64,000 nt of DNA, from positions 1,460,723 to 1,524,722 of the forward strand of contig CAADRB010000024.1 of NCBI GenBank assembly GCA_900708905.1, read 5' to 3'. Origin of the DNA: Hymenolepis diminuta (taxonomy: Eukaryota > Platyhelminthes > Cestoda > Cyclophyllidea > Hymenolepididae). Positions 51,001-59,473 of the stretch are shown here, piece after piece. The position numbers and the translations under genes are program-made. The stretch's first letter is position 1. The number at the start of each line of letters is the position of its first letter. Under the pieces are notes generated by a model. It worked only from the letters and a program-made list of their open reading frames with translations. It was not told where the DNA came from and searched no databases.

Positions 51001-54000
51001 GGAAAACGGGAAGATCACTGGTTAGATTCAGTTCAGATTCAGGCTCAACAGGCTGTTAGAAGTGCCTTCAGAGGTCTAGCTACAGATTCAGACAACAGTG
51101 CCGATGAAGATGTATTTTAACCCAATTCCTCGCCTTCACTTGGATAAATATATCTTCTAATAAGTCATATATGTATATATTTTAGATTGATCAGCCCATA
51201 ATCGTTGCGTCGACAAATGGTATTCAGGAATACTCTGCTCCTCCTTCCGAGATCTCTCCACAGACTTGTCTTGCGGTGCTAGATTCTTTAGCATCAAGTT
51301 TGGAAGATCGCAACACAATGGCGAACCAGTTTGATGAACTCCAAAAATACCATACTACTTCAAAGGATGCTAAGGAAGTAAGGAGACTTATACTGACATG
51401 TATTTAATATTAATTATTAAAAACGCTAATACTGCTTCCATTTTTTTAGATCTACACACCCGATAAGTTGAAAGAAGACCAAAAACTGTTGGACAAAACT
51501 CAGACGAAAACCACAGAAATACGACAAAAGGTTGTTCAAATGCGAGCACAGATTGAAACCCGAGCAGAACTTGATAACTGGTTTATTTCGGCCAATGAGA
51601 GCCTCCAGTGGATGAGGGAAAATCAAGTTTTGGCATCGAATACCTATGATTGGCGTGTAACAATGAAACGATATGGAGAAAGGGTTCCTGGTTCTGAAAA
51701 TGATCAAATCAGTGGACCGAAAGGATCTGGTGGATTCGTTAGAAAGATGGCGGCTCACCGACGCTTCCTTGTTGATGTAAGCGAGGGAATATCTCCTCCT
51801 GATAGGTCATAGGGATTGTATAAACTTTCCAATTCGTAGGAAAAAGTTGATTTGAATTGCTTTGGAAATTCCGCTCTAGCCAGTATCACACGCGTCATTT
51901 CAACTAGATTCAAAATAAAGGCAATTTGGGAGGTCACGAAAATGGAAGTAACTGGTCATCAAATCACTTATTTATATCCACAACTTCGCCGAAGGCTCTA
52001 CTTCAGATACAGTGAAATGAAGGCTTTAAAGTTAGTTATATGCGATTCCGGATCGATGAGACCTCAAGAAAATATAACATAACTTCCGAAGTACACATTG
52101 CAACACCATGACGCTAAGACTTGTCTTTGTGATACCTGCATAATAACACAGTAATTCACTCTATTAGTCAATAATGCTATGTTTCTACCTTTAGATTAAC
52201 GTTGGACTTGAAATGGTACAACATTTAATTGAAAAAGGGGAAGAATTGGCTAGATCAAATCCCAAAAAGGCAGCCAAAGTGAAACAGACTATTCAAGAAT
52301 TGCAAACGGCCTCCAACCAACTTAAAAACACTTGCACTGAACGCAGCACTCGCCTCGATCAAGCCAGCGAACTTGTTAAATTTGGCCAACTTATGGATGA
52401 GGCGATCGAGACTGTCAGACAAACTGAAGCTCAATTGATGTCTGATGACTATAATATGGGTGAAAATGGATTGAAGGGGCTTCTAGAAAAACATGAGGTT
52501 AGACTATAGTACTGAGAAACCCTATCTTGTTTTTCCTATAACTATATTGATATTTTTACTTAGGTGATTGCAAAAGATATCAAGGAGACCCAGAAAGCTA
52601 GAGCTGACTCTTTGCTGAAAATTGCCACAGAAGCGGAAAAGTCGGGCCACTTTGGAGGCTCCAAAATGGTCGCTGAAGCAAGAGAGCTTTCTAACACTGT
52701 GAATGTATCGCTGCCACAACTGGTACAAGCTCGTCTCGATGCCATTCAAGTGATGATTACCTGGCGTAGGTTAGAGAAAGAACTTTCTGTTGAGAATGCA
52801 TGGCTTGGGGAACAAATCAACAGCCCTCTACTGGATATTCACTCATCCACAGTAAGATATATCTCTCTAATTGCAATAAATAAGTTACTCAACAATTACA
52901 TAATTACTTCTCTGCATCCCAGCTGCGAAATCTGAATTATGACTTGGCGACCCGACACTTGAAGACTCTTTCAGAACTCGCTTCTCGTTTGGCTGCTCAA
53001 TCTCCAAAGATTGATGAAATTGTCGAAGGTGTTCATAAGCTGACTGCCGATGATACCCTGAAGGCTAAATCCATTCTCAATGACCTTGGGACACTTCAGG
53101 AGGCCTCTAGATCAGCCAATCAATTGATGGGTCAAAAATCAGAATTGGAGTCACGTATTGGTATCGTTGGTCAATATCTGATTACAGAACATATGTATCT
53201 TCAGGTGAACCGAACCCATCCAGCTGATTGTTCTGTTTATATTGATTTAAGTGTTGTAACGCTGTTCTCTTATTTAACAGTATGCCCATGATATTGAAGA
53301 GGCACAAGAGTGGATAAAGGGATGTTTCCAACCGGTGTCCAAATTAGCTCCTATGACAGATTCCAAAGGAACGAAAGCTGCCTTCCTGAATGTCACACGT
53401 CTTCGCGGTGATGTAAATGCCTTCCTTCGCAACACTATTGGTCCACTTTCAGCCAGATTACAACAACGATCTCTGGCTATCCAAGCAAAGAAATCTGAAG
53501 GTGATGGTCTACATCCAGAAGGAAGAACTCAAGATCTTGTTGGGGATGATTTGCGCAAGTTGGCTGAAAAATATCGTGATGCTGGTGAGCATCATGTGGC
53601 AAAGGACACTCAGGCTAATCTGAGTCGAGATATGGCAAGTCGTTCTTTAGTAATTTAGCTTGTGGTTTTATTTCCTGAATGGGTCGAACTAGTTGAATTA
53701 GGCAGTAAGCATGATCTCTTTTTCTATACTTTGCATCCAGTTATTATTCCCTCTCCCAAGTTTCTTTTCGCGATTCAGTTTCTCAAATCCTCTCTTCATT
53801 CGATTTGAGTTTTACTGCGTAAAACCATATGCTATACTTTTCTACTGTCTAGATTACTTTCATGCTATTTTTTCAAATAGCGTCTGGTTAAAAGCAATTT
53901 GAGATACTTTGCGTTGTCTATTCTCAAACCTTAGTGTCTTAACATTTTGAAAAGAGAGAAACTTCACTGAGTTTCTGTTATCAGCATTTTAATCTCTTGA

Positions 54001-57000
54001 GTTGTCTGTCGATAGAAAATTGTAAAAAGTAATTGCGGATTGCAAACGGAAACAATTTTATTCTAGAGATAAGAAACCTAATTCCTGCCTTCAATTCCTA
54101 TTCACTTATTACGAAGGTCTATTTTAATATGGTCTTTCTGTATGTTCAGCACAGGTGATTTAGCTTATTTTGGCCTTTTGTGAGATGAGTTTGTGATAAT
54201 GACTTGCCAGTTCATAGCCCTTATTCAAATAAATTTGTCAGTGTTGTTTCATTTTATGTTGATTTTCATGGTTGAGCGGATATATATATGTTCTGGAATT
54301 ATTTAGAAGCTACCCGTTGCGGGATAAGTACTAGGGGTGGTTTATCCAGGACTCCAAAGAGTCTGTAAGAGATAAAATTTTACTTTAATCAGAGGTAGCA
54401 GAACAAGAGAAAGAGAGAGATCGAGAAACAAAATGAAAGGGTGTCTATAAAGTAGATGGTTGGGGTGCTGCAGGTAGATGCTGTTAATAAAATCTGCAGT
54501 TTGAGAGAAGCTGACTGGAGGATCTGATTGCAGAAGTTGGAGAGAATAGAACCAAGTAGCTGTGTGGTGGAAATCAATACGTCGGAGTCGTGCCAGGAGT
54601 AAGATTATACCAATGTACTTTTAGAAGAAGAATTGGCAAAGGCAGTTGGTATACTTAAAGGTGGTGCAGAACCCCACTGGGCGCTTAAGAGTAAACCCAT
54701 GGCGATTAGGGAGTTTGAAATGGGGAGTGTTGTATCTGAATCTCCCTAGGAATTTGATGGATGTTCCAACGTTTGCATAGCGAAAAGATTTGACCATATA
54801 TCGCTATATTGGTAATTGACAGGCTGACTATCAGCGTAAGATTATAAACTCTAAAAACGGGCACTTATATACAACTCATGAAATTACAAATAGAAATTAA
54901 TTCTTAATTTAAGCACTTTAGATGAATATGCTTCCCGCGCTTTTCTTACCTATTTCATATTGTTTAAGGCTGAACTCATGAAGAACTATGACATACTATC
55001 CTCATACATGGAGGTTATAGAACTTCGGTTGAAACTGCGTCTCGGCATAAATTCCTACAATGCTCAAGGCGATGAATTCAACAAATTTTTGGCTAGCCTG
55101 GACGCTGACATCAACAGTAAAGACAGTGGTGTTGATCTGGAAGAGTGCGAAACCCTACTGGCAAAGTTTTCAGAACGATTGGAGGTAAATTTCAGGATAT
55201 ATTTATTATAACGGAATCATATAAAATTTTCTTGCAAATGATATTATTTTGCCTTAGAGCACTTCAAATTCAGGAACTTCTCAATTGACCAACCTCACAA
55301 AGCGCGCTCAAACCCTTAGGGAAACTTCAAACGACTTAATGAATAAGATTGAGTTGGAAGAGCAGAGATTAAAGAATGCTGATATGCAAGAATCTCGTGG
55401 ATGGCTACAAGTGTCTCCGGAATTGCGTAGCCTCCGGGGCGGCGTTCAAGTAGATGTAAGAACTGTTCAGGACAGAGAGGCTGAATTAACCCAGAAATGG
55501 GCCACAGCAAGAACCGGAATGAAACGGAGAAAGGAGGTATGCCTAATGTCAATGTTTTCAAGATTCTATCGATTTTATTCTTGTAGAATCTTCAATCCGC
55601 ATTGCAAGTACATACCTACATGTCTGATGTGGATGACTTACTTGAATGGATATCTGAAAAATCTCCTGAAATTCCCAACAATCAAATGGGCGCAGTTATG
55701 GTTGGTCGAATTGCTAGTCTGAAAGCCAAACGTCCGGAACTCAACATACAGAATTCCAGTGGCTTGGAAAAAGCTCTCAATGATCAAGAGAAGCTAAGAC
55801 GGGAGGTTAATGCCATACAAAAGCAAGTGGATAAACAAGAGCAGTAAGTTTTAAAACTGTTATGTCATCCAAGGAGTTAAGGAGTTAGATCATCAGTGAA
55901 GGAATAAGGCGAGTCGCTTGAATACGCAGAAAAGTTGACTAAAGTTGCAGGAATATATCAGAAGATCAACTTCTAGTGAAACTTGCGTCCTCTTAATTTG
56001 CAAGGCTTTTCAAGTGTTAGGTGACGTCTTTATATCTGGCTATCATAAGTAGTGTTTATACATATGTGGCTAAGTAAAATAACTGTTATATAGATATATT
56101 TGGTGAATACTTTAGGGTTCCCAATGCTAAGCAAATTTAAGATCCGATGACGTTAAATGAAATACTTCTGGATTTTGTCCTTTTCCAAATAAGGAATTTA
56201 AAAAACAAACAACAGGTATTTTATGTTGTCAAACATCAGTTACCTCAAAATTTGTTTTCTTTCTATAAATAGCTTCGCTTATTTTTGCCTCTAACAGTCT
56301 ATTTATAAGACACAACTCTGTGGACAAAAATTTTACATTAATACTAACAGAATATTTATAAGTCGATTTGTAAAAATTTAGGGGGGCGCAATGTCTACGA
56401 CATCAGAATGGAGGTCATCTGTGTACATTCAACCACACCGGTTGGTTCTGGTCGGCATGAGGAATTAAAGAATGAGAATTTCCAAGGGGGAAACTAAGCC
56501 CAAGTCAAGTACTCTTCGCATTTCTCTTAATATTCATGGGAAGATAGGAGTTGAAAGTGATGTTCCAAGTAATTATTTAATACGCGTTTCGGGATCTCAT
56601 TCTCAGCTTAGACATTAGACAATAGGACCCACTAACCTTGTGCTAATTGGTCTTGAGCACTGCTTGTAACAATTTTAGAAATTCATTTGACGGTATCATC
56701 CTGGATATAATTCAGATATTTGGAAAACTCATCTTCTAAACAAAATTCCTTTTCATGAATGAATGGAATGTGTGAACAGAGCTTGTATTACGTTATTAAT
56801 CACTACAATTTCCGACACATTCCATGTTATACAAGGTAGATAGATTAATCAGGATGATAAATACCTCAACATCCTTTCCCTTTAACTCTCACCTTCTTTT
56901 ACGGAGAGGAGGGGTGTACTAGTACTTGTATTACGGATTCTTCTAAGGTAGATAACGTTCTGAATTAGGTTAAATTCCAATCTTTGCTATTTATTTATTG

Positions 57001-57166
57001 CCCTTGGGAGAGAATTCTGCGTTTCTGTTCGTGTCTGGTGTTAATAAGTCGAAGAGAAGTAGGGTTTAGGAGTCACCAAAGAAGGAAAGAGAAGTTTTGT
57101 TATGTACTTAGCTTCCACAGTCATTAATACAATAAAGAATGGAACATTGATTGAGAATTCGAAATA

Positions 57167-57212
<46 letters not shown>

Positions 57213-59473
57213 AGGGAGGAAAAATGAAGATGCAAGTGCAAGTTTGAAAACCAAGGATAATCAGTAAGCAATAATGGATGTGTATTCCTCAGTTGTTTAT
57301 TCGTGTTAATCAACATTAATCGAAAATTTCCACATGGATTCAGGACATTAACTGACCATCTCATTTTAGAGAATGCAATCGCCTGAAACAAGAGTGTCCA
57401 GACCGTGCTCAAGAGGTTGAAATGCAATGGAAACGTCTGCAAACTGCTTGGAGTGGATTACAGTCAGCAGTCAGTGCAGAACGCCAGAGACTCTCCGAAG
57501 CTGAACGTGTGACTCAATGGCGAAATCGGTGTAATTTACTCTGTGGATGGGCTGATGAAAGACGTTTTGCTATGCTCGCGATTCGCGAAGTTCCTACCGA
57601 TTTAGCTGAGGCAATAAACCTGGTTGATTTACATAAGCAAACCCGAGCTCAGATTTCAAAACGCTCACCTGAAAAGGAAGAGATTATAAGGTGAGCTTAT
57701 GAACACTTTGAATTTAAGAAGAAAGATTTTGGCCTTCAACGATCTGAGTTTATGAACAGTGGATTTGCTATAGATAATTCCACCGCTTATCCCACGGCAT
57801 CATTTAATAAGAGGGTACAAGTGCTTTTTCAGAGATGCCGAGATTACTAACACCGATTTGCAAATGTGAAGAAAGTTTTATTATTATATTTATTACTCCT
57901 ACTGAGCTCCAGCCCTATAAGTTGGATATTCATGGAAGTGCCCTCTTGAATTAAATTAAGGGATATGTTTGCATAAAGAGTAAGAAAATGTGTTAAATAT
58001 ATTAAAAAATAAAACAAAATTAGTAAAATTTTTAAGAGATAAGAAGTGTTTCTGAAGACTATATATTCAGTTGACTAATTCGGGTTTTCGGCAGAGCGGA
58101 TAATTTAGGAATTCGCGGCTGACTATGTAGAATATTAAGTTACTACTTAATAGTAACTTCAAATAGAATTTCACTTTGCTTAATCTCTTCCAGTTTCGAA
58201 TTAGTAGTGGAGTAGTAGACGACCATAGATATCAAGCATGCTAGAACACACGACATTGGGTTTTTCATGAGGGTTCTTGATCGTTAGTCTGAATTTGTAC
58301 TTCCACAATAAACTAAAGTCACGCTAATCCCTAGTAAAGCTACCTGTGTTAGGCTTAAGTACATTCCCTTAAATCTTATAATCTTGGGGGCTAACAGGAT
58401 AAAACAGCCTTTTCCCAAAGTCAGAAGAACGAGAGTTGGGAATGAACGCACGGTGTATTGGAAGACCGCAGAGGGAAGAGTTGTAGGAACATCCGATCAC
58501 AGTTCAATACTGTTTAAGAGAAAGGGCTAGAATGGAAATAGAAGATAAAATTAGAGCATCTAAATAGTCCTGCAAAATTTGATCTCTGAGTTCAAGTTGT
58601 TCATTTTTTACCTAGTGTATGAGGTTCAGCGTTTGTATCCCAATGCTGGAAATTTTAAAATTTCAGAATTCATTCCCTGTTTCTCGTGTGAGTCCACAGC
58701 GTCCAGAGTTTAGTGACCAATTGACTAATTAGATGGCTTCTAAGCCATTTCAGCTCCATATTACTACCATGTTAAGAGCCAGCATGATTATAACGTGGCA
58801 GAGCTCACCAGAATTCACACAAAGTTATGCAAACTTTTCACATCAACCATGAGAAGGTTTTTCATCAGTTTTTGCTCCCAAAGTCAATTGGTCCTTGTTA
58901 AAGACTAAGGTCGATATTTCGACAGATTGATTTTTTAATTATGGAGAACTATTATTGTCTTATTATTTTTTGATTAAGCTGTACTCTGATTCAATCACTC
59001 CTTAAATGAGGTTCCAGTTATTTCTCGGGATGCATGTTTTCTCAAATTTAGCTCGTGCAAGATTTTTTGAATAGCCACTGGCGCTAAACTAATTTCAAAC
59101 CGGCAAAAGGTACTATTCTGTCACGTAAAAACTGCGGGAAATACAGTTTATTTATGTGTCTGAATTGAGGCACAAACGGAGCTGAGGGACTGCTAATGAC
59201 AGGTTGATGCTTGAAATTGGGATTGAGACGGCAAAGTTAAATAGAATTGTGATGAAATGCTCGGAATTACACTATTAAATTCATTATTTTCTAAAATAAA
59301 ATCATGTTATTTATTTATTTTTATTTAGATCTGGTCAGGACCTTTCCAACTTAATTCCATCCACGAAAATCGTCATACAGAAGTCAATCGATAAATTGGA
59401 AACTGCCTGGTCTCAAATGCTGAGCGTGTGGTCATCAAGAAATGGTCTCTATGAAAAGAACCTCGATTTAAGG
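21676..59473 (+). CDS. Beta-heavy spectrin, giant gene: 56 coding exons in the window, 3' end beyond the window
   Basis: Fifty-six exons join in one reading frame over 37.8 kb, giving 3970 codons without a stop. Order: CH1 (about 18-122), CH2 (about 139-242), spectrin repeats, an SH3 domain (876-936) after roughly five repeat lengths, then spectrin repeats to the window edge. CH1-CH2 followed by a repeat with [20 protein letters not shown] is diagnostic of beta-spectrins (YRTVEKPPKF/YxE in relatives). An SH3 of canonical alpha-spectrin type in the fifth repeat region marks the beta-heavy class (Drosophila karst, C. elegans SMA-1, vertebrate SPTBN5). Spectraplakins also have CH1-CH2 and an SH3 near this position, but their SH3 is atypical (HWKV, VPSVCF motifs absent here). 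Family role: pairs with alpha-spectrin, binds F-actin and supports apical membranes. The C-terminal repeats and PH domain expected of the family are missing because the window ends. Start chosen: ATG 21676; an upstream exon is possible. Confidence 0.85.
22761..26925 (+). other. Large spectrin intron (4.2 kb) splitting CH2
   Basis: No coding exon is supported here. A second-type repeat fragment lies at 23541-23600. A block at about 25.86-26.13 kb is richer in GC and in CTCTCTTTCTCT-like and CpG-containing strings than its surroundings, and could be an intronic control element. A pair of splice-like sites at 23624-23720 was judged not to be an exon. Confidence 0.6.
23541..23600 (+). repeat. Second-type tRNA-like repeat fragment
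   Basis: Shares GGGTCAAAGT(T)ATCTTAGA with the segment at 34421-34438 (one inserted T), with related bases after it. Nineteen near-identical bases in two unrelated introns suggest a common repeat family. Only a fragment is present here. Confidence 0.4.
28975..36605 (+). CDS. Spectrin exons 6-8: first spectrin repeats (residues 257-515)
   Basis: Exons: 28975-29168, 32434-32619 and 36209-36605. The first has the beta-spectrin repeat-1 pattern [10 protein letters not shown]...[12 protein letters not shown]; the second continues [15 protein letters not shown]...KAYAPTDPQ and ends in helix-C residues [20 protein letters not shown]; the third begins [21 protein letters not shown], matching the [20 protein letters not shown] region of beta-spectrins. 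Both intervening introns (3.3 and 3.6 kb) split codons and keep phase. This part follows the actin-binding head in the rod. Confidence 0.9.
29169..32433 (+). other. Spectrin intron of 3.3 kb
   Basis: No exon is supported. Short open frames on both strands (30967-31330 minus, 32032-32307 plus) show no recognisable domain. Nothing else stands out. Confidence 0.6.
32890..32965 (-). repeat. SINE tail fragment
   Basis: The plus-strand CCAGGATTAGCCAGTGCGGC aligns with CCAGACTTAACCAGTGTGGT at 9492-9511. On the minus strand it continues inward to GAGGTCACAAGATTGATG, a decayed B-box region. Confidence 0.55.
34251..34365 (+). repeat. tRNA-derived SINE, best-preserved copy
   Basis: The head looks like a tRNA gene: CTGGTGGCACAATGCTTAAC (A box TGGCACAATG), then CACATCGGAAATCACTAA and TTCGATGTCCACTC (B-box region, 34299-34310). 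The tail holds CACACTCAGTGAACGAAATG and CCACGCAAGTCAAGTCTG. It lies in spectrin intron 7 in sense orientation. Confidence 0.65.
34405..34485 (+). repeat. Second tRNA-like repeat unit next to the SINE
   Basis: TTTGGGTCAAAGTATCTTAG at the A-box position and TTGGTTCGAATTCTC (34459-34473), a good B box, follow about 40 nt after the previous SINE. The A-region string recurs at 23541-23600. Its head differs from the main SINE family. Confidence 0.5.
37113..39400 (+). CDS. Spectrin exons 9-12: repeats before the SH3 (residues 516-835)
   Basis: Exons: 37113-37314, 38195-38451, 38813-39196 and 39284-39400. Repeat signatures include [17 protein letters not shown] and [20 protein letters not shown], the Trp-containing helix A of spectrin repeats, and helix-C-like [18 protein letters not shown]. 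Exons 9 and 10 share a split Glu codon. The donor of exon 11 (ATG before GTTTGT) is the weakest of the four; it is chosen because it keeps phase with exon 12, and the local sequence near residue 790 is not strongly conserved. Confidence 0.85.
39476..40088 (+). CDS. Spectrin exons 13-15: acidic linker, SH3 domain and basic tail (residues 836-1001)
   Basis: Exons: 39476-39667, 39711-39918 and 39991-40088. Residues 850-865 are an acidic Ser/Asp stretch ([15 protein letters not shown]). The SH3 domain follows at 876-936, nucleotides 39596-39821 with an intron inside. It reads [19 protein letters not shown], then [17 protein letters not shown], then [11 protein letters not shown]. The segment [16 protein letters not shown] has the same length as KGDILTLLNSTNKDWW of alpha-spectrin SH3, with the ligand-binding WW and the P-A-N signature present. 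A basic Lys/Arg-rich segment follows (RKGSS...[15 protein letters not shown]), then helical repeat sequence. Such SH3 domains bind proline-rich partners. Confidence 0.93.
39668..39710 (+). other. 43-nt intron inside the SH3 domain
   Basis: GTAATT...ACATAG, 43 nt and not a multiple of three. Removing it restores an SH3 of exact standard length; keeping it leads to an in-frame TGA after 24 extra codons. Most other short introns of this gene are 65-85 nt. Confidence 0.85.
40160..41845 (+). CDS. Spectrin exons 16-24: repeats after the SH3 (residues 1002-1357)
   Basis: Nine short exons: 40160-40246, 40314-40379, 40459-40577, 40643-40696, 40768-40827, 40911-41105, 41182-41263, 41332-41576 and 41686-41845. 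Introns are 65-109 nt. Helix-A signature [10 protein letters not shown] and helix-C-like [16 protein letters not shown] and [20 protein letters not shown] mark spectrin repeats. Several exons end with two bases of a split codon, and every junction keeps phase. The intron after 40379 appears to use a GC donor (see separate entry). This is the most finely divided part of the gene. Confidence 0.85.
40380..40458 (+). other. Probable GC-AG intron
   Basis: The upstream exon ends GGAATGCATATTGAA and is followed by GCAAGT, the usual donor of GC-AG introns. The downstream exon starts ACTACCATCGAAG after TTTAG in phase 0. The nearest GT (40384-40385) would shift the frame and give an early stop. Confidence 0.75.
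42489..45353 (+). CDS. Spectrin exons 25-33: mid-rod repeats (residues 1358-1942)
   Basis: Exons: 42489-42566, 42648-42769, 43231-43519, 43588-43911, 43991-44109, 44323-44521, 44590-44907, 44975-45150 and 45224-45353. Repeat signatures: [20 protein letters not shown] (helix A), [15 protein letters not shown], and [20 protein letters not shown] (helix C). In exon 30 an internal GTAAGT at 44466 could act as an earlier donor, but it would break phase; the donor at 44522 keeps it and retains an insertion rich in Ser, Arg and Gln. Introns before 42489 (643 nt) and before 43231 (461 nt) hold no recognised element. Confidence 0.85.
45432..47420 (+). CDS. Spectrin exons 34-36: mid-rod repeats (residues 1943-2182)
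   Basis: Exons: 45432-45784, 46981-47140 and 47214-47420. Exons 34 and 35 share a split Arg codon across a 1.2-kb intron, continuing as [20 protein letters not shown], a helix-A-like segment with the conserved Trp. Exon 34 opens with [20 protein letters not shown], a helix-C-like pattern, and carries a long less regular insertion ([17 protein letters not shown]). Exon 36 ends in [20 protein letters not shown], helix C. Confidence 0.85.
45785..46980 (+). other. Spectrin intron of 1.2 kb
   Basis: No exon or recognised element is seen. GT donor and CAG acceptor are clear. Confidence 0.6.
47494..49821 (+). CDS. Spectrin exons 37-43: rod repeats (residues 2183-2812)
   Basis: Exons: 47494-47787, 47862-48101, 48183-48359, 48434-48670, 48740-49372, 49441-49653 and 49726-49821, all phase 0 at both ends and separated by introns of only 68-81 nt. 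Repeat signatures: [39 protein letters not shown], and [20 protein letters not shown] with helix [21 protein letters not shown]. Exon 41 (633 nt, 211 residues) is the longest in the gene and covers about two repeats. An all-phase-0 run of this kind would allow in-frame exon skipping. Confidence 0.88.
49822..50531 (+). other. Spectrin intron of 0.7 kb
   Basis: No exon is seen. Contains a perfect 27-base inverted repeat at 50416-50442 (listed separately) and pyrimidine-rich stretches near 50.09-50.12 kb. Confidence 0.65.
50416..50442. repeat. Perfect 27-base inverted repeat in a spectrin intron
   Basis: Arms ACCTGTTATTTAT (50416-50428) and its exact reverse complement (50430-50442) flank a single central A. 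In DNA this could extrude a cruciform; in RNA the one-base centre means a few inner pairs must open to form the hairpin loop. It lies about 90 nt before the acceptor of exon 44. Confidence 0.8.
50532..51776 (+). CDS. Spectrin exons 44-47: rod repeats (residues 2813-3155)
   Basis: Exons: 50532-50915, 50986-51111, 51186-51377 and 51450-51776, all phase 0 with introns of 70-74 nt. Exon 44 holds [15 protein letters not shown] (helix A) and a Gln-rich helix. Exons 45 and 46 carry a less regular acidic and Ser/Pro-containing stretch ([10 protein letters not shown], then [13 protein letters not shown]), probably a loop or linker between repeats. Exon 47 resumes with [20 protein letters not shown]. 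The donor at the end of exon 45 (GAT before GTATTT) is weak but keeps phase. Confidence 0.83.
52195..53634 (+). CDS. Spectrin exons 48-51: rod repeats (residues 3156-3564)
   Basis: Exons: 52195-52497, 52564-52851, 52923-53204 and 53281-53634. Repeat signatures: [20 protein letters not shown] and [20 protein letters not shown] (helix A), plus long Lys/Gln/Glu helices. The end of exon 51 is uncertain: a GC donor after ATG at 53634 (GCAAGT) and a GT donor at 53650 (TTA before GTAATT) are both in phase, differing by five residues. I chose the first because its donor matches the consensus better. Confidence 0.8.
53635..54968 (+). other. Spectrin intron of 1.3 kb
   Basis: No exon is seen. The middle (about 54.39-54.73 kb) is purine-rich (GAGAAAGAGAGAGATCGAGA). 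The 5' border is either GC (53635) or GT (53650). Confidence 0.6.
54969..57690 (+). CDS. Spectrin exons 52-55: rod repeats (residues 3565-3921)
   Basis: Exons: 54969-55184, 55258-55536, 55587-55843 and 57370-57690. Repeat signatures: [20 protein letters not shown] (helix A), [20 protein letters not shown] (helix C), then [20 protein letters not shown] (next helix A). The intron between exons 53 and 54 is only 50 nt; the next is 1.5 kb. Exons 54 and 55 share a split Gln codon. At exon 53 the acceptor at 55256-55257 is used; a later CAG would give a stop after four codons. Confidence 0.86.
56382..56455 (+). repeat. SINE 3'-part fragment
   Basis: Begins with a G-run and GCGCAATGTCTACG, includes GAGGTCATCTGTGTACATTC, and ends CCACACCGGTTGGTTCTGGTC, which corresponds to the tail CCACACTGGTTAAGTCTGG of the copy at 9492-9612 (read on its minus strand). 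Confidence 0.5.
57171..57208. repeat. (AT)n microsatellite
   Basis: An uninterrupted (AT)14 run at 57181-57208 is preceded by an imperfect ATATATAC unit. It lies about 160 nt before the acceptor of spectrin exon 55 and may vary in length between individuals. Confidence 0.95.
57691..59328 (+). other. Spectrin intron of 1.6 kb
   Basis: No exon or clear repeat is recognised. Donor GTGAGC and acceptor TTTATTTAG are clear. Confidence 0.6.
59329..59473 (+). CDS. Spectrin exon 56: last exon in the window (residues 3922-3970)
   Basis: Completes a split Arg codon from exon 55 and continues [20 protein letters not shown] and [20 protein letters not shown], a helix-C-type pattern with the conserved Trp. 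It ends at AGG before GTACGT in phase 0. The protein is still in spectrin-repeat sequence, so further repeats and the PH domain must lie downstream. Confidence 0.86.

Larger units (their letters stand above)
55844..57369 (+). other. Spectrin intron of 1.5 kb
   Basis: No exon is seen. Contains a SINE tail fragment at 56382-56455 and an (AT)14 microsatellite at 57181-57208. Confidence 0.6.

Noticed and set aside
21676..59473. Spectraplakin (MACF1/dystonin/short stop) instead of beta-heavy spectrin
   Set aside because: The SH3 is canonical (ALYDY-type with DWW and GFVPAN), lacking the plakin-specific HWKV and VPSVCF features. The first repeat carries the beta-spectrin VEKxxKYEE signature, and no plakin-type sequence is seen.
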